Source of the DNA: Patiria miniata
Lineage: Eukaryota; Echinodermata; Asteroidea; Valvatida; Asterinidae
Direction of reading: 5' to 3'
Assembly: GCF_015706575.1 (NCBI RefSeq)
Contig: NW_024037051.1
Span: 372,001-436,000, forward strand
Length of the DNA: 64,000 nucleotides
Below, piece by piece: positions 58,637 to 64,000 of this stretch (positions are counted from its first letter, which is position 1; each line of letters starts with the position of its first letter). Made by a program: the position numbers and the translations under genes. The notes below the pieces were generated by a model, which was not told the DNA's origin, did no database searches, and saw nothing but the letters and a program-made list of their open reading frames with translations.

Positions 58637-61600
58637 GTGTCGCGGGCGCTTGCAGGCATTGCTGTTAGACTGACTGCACATAGGGGTACTACTGGCATTG
58701 ATGCGCTATATCTTGAATTTTCTCCGCAAGTACTGGGTTTCAAAACCTGTCCTTTTGCCAGCTTGTTGGCCTACTCATTAGCTTTCGAACAAGGTATAGT
58801 TTGTGCAGAACTTCCCAGGTTAAGGTACCTTTAGACCGCGATATACGAAGTTCGTGTCGCGGGCGCTTGCAGGCATTGCTGTTAGACTGACTGCACATAG
58901 GGGTACTACTGGCATTGATGCGCTATATCTTGAATTTTCTCCGCAAGTACTGAGTTTCAAAACCTGTCCTTTTGCCAGTTTGTTGGCCTCATCACAAGCT
59001 TCCAACAAGGTATAGTTTGTGCAGAACTTCCCAGGTTAAGGTACCTTTAGACCGCGATATACGAAGTTCGTGTCGCGGGCGCTTGCAGGCATTGCTGTTA
59101 GACTGACTGCACATAGGGGTACTACTGGCATTGATGCGCTATATCTTGAATTTTCTCCGCAAGTACTGAGTTTCAAAACCTGTCCTTTTGCCAGTTTGTT
59201 GGCCTCATCACAAGCTTCGAACAAGGTATAGTTTGTGCAGAACTTCCCAGGTTAAGGTACCTTTAGACCGCGATATACGAAGTTCGTGTCGCGGGCGCTT
59301 GCAGGCATTGCTGTTAGACTGACTGCACATAGGGGTACTACTGGCATTGATGCGCTATATCTTGAATTTTCTCCGCAAGTACTGGGTTTCAAAACCTGTC
59401 CTTTTGCCAGCTTGTTGGCCTACTCATTAGCTTTCGAACAAGGTATAGTTTGTGCAGAACTTCCCAGGTTAAGGTACCTTTAGACCGCGATATACGAAGT
59501 TCGTGTCGCGGGCGCTTGCAGGCATTGCTGTTAGACTGACTGCACATAGGGGTACTACTGGCATTGATGCGCTATATCTTGAATTTTCTCCGCAAGTACT
59601 GAGTTTCAAAACCTGTCCTTTTGCCAGTTTGTTGGCCTCATCACAAGCTTCCCAACAAGGTATAGTTTGTGCAGAACTTCCCAGGTTAAGGTACCTTTAG
59701 ACCGCGATATACGAAGTTCGTGTCGCGGGCGCTTGCAGGCATTGCTGTTAGACTGACTGCACATAGGGGTACTACTGGCATTGATGCGCTATATCTTGAA
59801 TTTTCTCCGCAAGTACTGGGTTTCAAAACCTGTCCTTTTGCCAGCTTGTTGGCCTATCATTAGCTTTCGAACAAGGTATAGTTTGTGCAGAACTTCCCAG
59901 GTTAAGGTACCTTTAGACCGCGATATACGAAGTTCGTGTCGCGGGCGCTTGCAGGCATTGCTGTTAGACTGACTGCACATAGGGGTACTACTGGCATTGA
60001 TGCGCTATATCTTGAATTTTCTCCGCAAGTACTGGGTTTCAAAACCTGTCCTTTTGCCAGCTTGTTGGCCTACTCATTAGCTTTCGAACAAGGTATAGTT
60101 TGTGCAGAACTTCCCAGGTTAAGGTACCTTTAGACCGCGATATACGAAGTTCGTGTCGCGGGCGCTTGCAGGCATTGCTGTTAGACTGACTGCACATAGG
60201 GGTACTACTGGCATTGATGCGCTATATCTTGAATTTTCTCCGCAAGTACTGAGTTTCAAAACCTGTCCTTTTGCCAGTTTGTTGGCCTCATCACAAGCTT
60301 CCCAACAAGGTATAGTTTGTGCAGAACTTCCCAGGTTAAGGTACCTTTAGACCGCGATATACGAAGTTCGTGTCGCGGGCGCTTGCAGGCATTGCTGTTA
60401 GACTGACTGCACATAGGGGTACTACTGGCATTGATGCGCTATATCTTGAATTTTCTCCGCAAGTACTGGGTTTCAAAACCTGTCCTTTTGCCAGCTTGTT
60501 GGCCTCATCACAAGCTTTCGAACAAGGTATAGTTTGTGCAGAACTTCCCAGGTTAAGGTACCTTTAGACCGCGATATACGAAGTTCGTGTCGCGGGCGCT
60601 TGCAGGCATTGCTGTTAGACTGACTGCACATAGGGGTACTACTGGCATTGATGCGCTATATCTTGAATTTTCTCCGCAAGTACTGAGTTTCAAAACCTGT
60701 CCTTTTGCCAGTTTGTTGGCCTCATCACAAGCTTTCAACAAGGTATAGTTTGTGCAGAACTTCCCAGGTTAAGGTACCTTTAGACCGCGATATACGAAGT
60801 TCGTGTCGCGGGCGCTTGCAGGCATTGCTGTTAGACTGACTGCACATAGGGGTACTACTGGCATTGATGCGCTATATCTTGAATTTTCTCCGCAAGTACT
60901 GGGTTTCAAAACCTGTCCTTTTGCCAGCTTGTTGGCCTACTCATTAGCTTTCGAACAAGGTATAGTTTGTGCAGAACTTCCCAGGTTAAGGTACCTTTAG
61001 ACCGCGATATACGAAGTTCGTGTCGCGGGCGCTTGCAGGCATTGCTGTTAGACTGACTGCACATAGGGGTACTACTGGCATTGATGCGCTATATCTTGAA
61101 TTTTCTCCGCAAGTACTGAGTTTCAAAACCTGTCCTTTTGCCAGTTTGTTGGCCTCATCACAAGCTTCCGAACAAGGTATAGTTTGTGCAGAACTTCCCA
61201 GGTTAAGGTACCTTTAGACCGCGATATACGAAGTTCGTGTCGCGGGCGCTTGCAGGCATTGCTGTTAGACTGACTGCACATAGGGGTACTACTGGCATTG
61301 ATGCGCTATATCTTGAATTTTCTCCGCAAGTACTGGGTTTCAAAACCTGTCCTTTTGCCAGCTTGTTGGCCTCATCACAAGCTTTCGAACAAGGTATAGT
61401 TTGTGCAGAACTTCCCAGGTTAAGGTACCTTTAGACCGCGATATACGAAGTTCGTGTCGCGGGCGCTTGCAGGCATTGCTGTTAGACTGACTGCACATAG
61501 GGGTACTACTGGCATTGATGCGCTATATCTTGAATTTTCTCCGCAAGTACTGGGTTTCAAAACCTGTCCTTTTGCCAGCTTGTTGGCCTACTCATTAGCT

Positions 61601-64000
61601 TTCGAACAAGGTATAGTTTGTGCAGAACTTCCCAGGTTAAGGTACCTTTAGACCGCGATATACGAAGTTCGTGTCGCGGGCGCTTGCAGGCATTGCTGTT
61701 AGACTGACTGCACATAGGGGTACTACTGGCATTGATGCGCTATATCTTGAATTTTCTCCGCAAGTACTGAGTTTCAAAACCTGTCCTTTTGCCAGTTTGT
61801 TGGCCTCATCACAAGCTTCCCAACAAGGTATAGTTTGTGCAGAACTTCCCAGGTTAAGGTACCTTTAGACCGCGATATACGAAGTTCGTGTCGCGGGCGC
61901 TTGCAGGCATTGCTGTTAGACTGACTGCACATAGGGGTACTACTGGCATTGATGCGCTATATCTTGAATTTTCTCCGCAAGTACTGAGTTTCAAAACCTG
62001 TCCTTTTGCCAGTTTGTTGGCCTCATCACAAGCTTTCGAACAAGGTATAGTTTGTGCAGAACTTCCCAGGTTAAGGTACCTTTAGACCGCGATATACGAA
62101 GTTCGTGTCGCGGGCGCTTGCAGGCATTGCTGTTAGACTGACTGCACATAGGGGTACTACTGGCATTGATGCGCTATATCTTGAATTTTCTCCGCAAGTA
62201 CTGGTTTCAAAACCTGTCCTTTTGCCAGCTTGTTGGCCTACTCATTAGCTTTCGAACAAGGTATAGTTTGTGCAGAACTTCCCAGGTTAAGGTACCTTTA
62301 GACCGCGATATACGAAGTTCGTGTCGCGGGCGCTTGCAGGCATTGCTGTTAGACTGACTGCACATAGGGGTACTACTGGCATTGATGCGCTATATCTTGA
62401 ATTTTCTCCGCAAGTACTGAGTTTCAAAACCTGTCCTTTTGCCAGTTTGTTGGCCTCATCACAAGCTTCCCAACAAGGTATAGTTTGTGCAGAACTTCCC
62501 AGGTTAAGGTACCTTTAGACCGCGATATACGAAGTTCGTGTCGCGGGCGCTTGCAGGCATTGCTGTTAGACTGACTGCACATAGGGGTACTACTGGCATT
62601 GATGCGCTATATCTTGAATTTTCTCCGCAAGTACTGAGTTTCAAAACCTGTCCTTTTGCCAGTTTGTTGGCCTCATCACAAGCTTCCCAACAAGGTATAG
62701 TTTGTGCAGAACTTCCCAGGTTAAGGTACCTTTAGACCGCGATATACGAAGTTCGTGTCGCGGGCGCTTGCAGGCATTGCTGTTAGACTGACTGCACATA
62801 GGGGTACTACTGGCATTGATGCGCTATATCTTGAATTTTCTCCGCAAGTACTGGGTTTCAAAACCTGTCCTTTTGCCAGCTTGTTGGCCTATCACAAGCT
62901 TTCGAACAAGGTATAGTTTGTGCAGAACTTCCCAGGTTAAGGTACCTTTAGACCGCGATATACGAAGTTCGTGTCGCGGGCGCTTGCAGGCATTGCTGTT
63001 AGACTGACTGCACATAGGGGTACTACTGGCATTGATGCGCTATATCTTGAATTTTCTCCGCAAGTACTGAGTTTCAAAACCTGTCCTTTTGCCAGTTTGT
63101 TGGCCTCATCACAAGCTTCCCAACAAGGTATAGTTTGTGCAGAACTTCCCAGGTTAAGGTACCTTTAGACCGCGATATACGAAGTTCGTGTCGCGGGCGC
63201 TTGCAGGCATTGCTGTTAGACTGACTGCACATAGGGGTACTACTGGCATTGATGCGCTATATCTTGAATTTTCTCCGCAAGTACTGAGTTTCAAAACCTG
63301 TCCTTTTGCCAGTTTGTTGGCCTCATCACAAGCTTCCGAACAAGGTATAGTTTGTGCAGAACTTCCCAGGTTAAGGTACCTTTAGACCGCGATATACGAA
63401 GTTCGTGTCGCGGGCGCTTGCAGGCATTGCTGTTAGACTGACTGCACATAGGGGTACTACTGGCATTGATGCGCTATATCTTGAATTTTCTCCGCAAGTA
63501 CTGGGTTTCAAAACCTGTCCTTTTGCCAGCTTGTTGGCCTACTCATTAGCTTTCGAACAAGGTATAGTTTGTGCAGAACTTCCCAGGTTAAGGTACCTTT
63601 AGACCGCGATATACGAAGTTCGTGTCGCGGGCGCTTGCAGGCATTGCTGTTAGACTGACTGCACATAGGGGTACTACTGGCATTGATGCGCTATATCTTG
63701 AATTTTCTCCGCAAGTACTGAGTTTCAAAACCTGTCCTTTTGCCAGTTTGTTGGCCTCATCACAAGCTTCCCAACAAGGTATAGTTTGTGCAGAACTTCC
63801 CAGGTTAAGGTACCTTTAGACCGCGATATACGAAGTTCGTGTCGCGGGCGCTTGCAGGCATTGCTGTTAGACTGACTGCACATAGGGGTACTACTGGCAT
63901 TGATGCGCTATATCTTGAATTTTCTCCGCAAGTACTGAGTTTCAAAACCTGTCCTTTTGCCAGCTTGTTGGCCTCATCACAAGCTTTCGAACAAGGTATA

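Larger units (their letters stand above)
26678..64000. repeat. 217 bp satellite array, ~172 units, runs off the window
   Basis: A 217 bp unit repeats head to tail, always in the same orientation. About 160 bp is almost invariant in the right part of the array, including GGTATAGTTTGTGCAGAAC, AAGGTACCTTTAGACC and CATTGATGCGCTATATC. A ~55 bp window distinguishes two sub-types. Type A has CTGGGTTTC, CAGCTTGTTGG, CCTACTCATTAGC and TTTCGAAC. Type B has CTGAGTTTC, CAGTTTGTTGG, CCTCATCACAAGC and TTCCCAAC. Mixed units occur. Lengths of 214-218 reflect small indels, mostly in the window. It is not coding, since 217 is not a multiple of three and every unit has stops. I do not recognise it as 5S rRNA, U1, U2, U5, U6 or a tRNA. 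A heterochromatic satellite is the best call. Confidence 0.97.

Noticed and set aside
26678-64000. Over a hundred near-identical 62-84 codon open frames in the satellite
   Set aside because: They follow from the repeat itself. The 217 bp period shifts frame at each unit, stops occur in every unit, one-base indels swap frames freely, and no start context, domain or splice plan is present.
26678-64000. CENP-B box in the satellite (TTCG and CGGG in GTTCGTGTCGCGGGC)
   Set aside because: The half motifs are 5 bases apart instead of 7 and the central A is missing, so the canonical box is not met.
26678-64000. Satellite as an array of 5S, snRNA or tRNA genes
   Set aside because: None of the conserved landmarks of 5S rRNA, U1, U2, U5 or U6 is visible. 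The only B-box-like string (AGTTCGTGTCG) has mismatches and no A box at the right distance.

Overview
This is eukaryotic, intron-rich, AT-leaning DNA from an animal, most likely a marine invertebrate deuterostome such as an echinoderm. Two things point there. The main gene encodes a chain of fused globin domains, a kind of gene I recall from sea urchins and their relatives, and a MIB/HERC2 piece lies next to an SRCR piece. The organism call is an inference. The only gene that can be read across many exons is on the minus strand, from 16492 down to 5187.

Layout. (1) 1-1690: about seven copies of a ~171 bp tandem repeat, most carrying a perfect TGACGTCA palindrome, ending in an A-rich tract with three hairpin repeats. 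(2) 1690-5186: non-coding DNA with one small inverted-repeat element. (3) 5187-16492: seventeen exons of a polymeric globin gene, giving five complete globin domains and the last two thirds of a sixth. Every domain is split at the same two places (B12.2 phase 2 and G7.0 phase 0) and joined to the next by a phase-2 intron. All six domains keep the distal and proximal histidines. The introns hold MITE-like elements, a tRNA-derived SINE and two related 21-bp-period arrays. The final exon is one base short. (4) 16493-26177: the exon that should start the first domain is absent. In its place are DNA-transposon remains (a Mutator-like element with 11-bp target duplications, mariner-like and hAT-like pieces, fold-backs), one orphan coding-like segment, and a MIB/HERC2-SRCR fragment that changes frame. 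(5) 26178-26677: a 500-base assembly gap. (6) 26678-64000, running off the window: about 172 copies of a 217 bp satellite. Two sub-types are interleaved, and they differ almost only within one ~55 bp stretch of the unit.

The globin modules would be translated as one long haem protein, with each domain expected to bind its own haem. The satellite is not coding: 217 is not a multiple of three and each unit carries stops. Its size and length suggest heterochromatin, perhaps pericentromeric, but the sequence cannot show that. Single-base indels cluster in the satellite near the gap, and the last globin exon is one base short in an A run. Both fit residual base errors in a long-read assembly, so single-base breaks in this window should be treated with caution.
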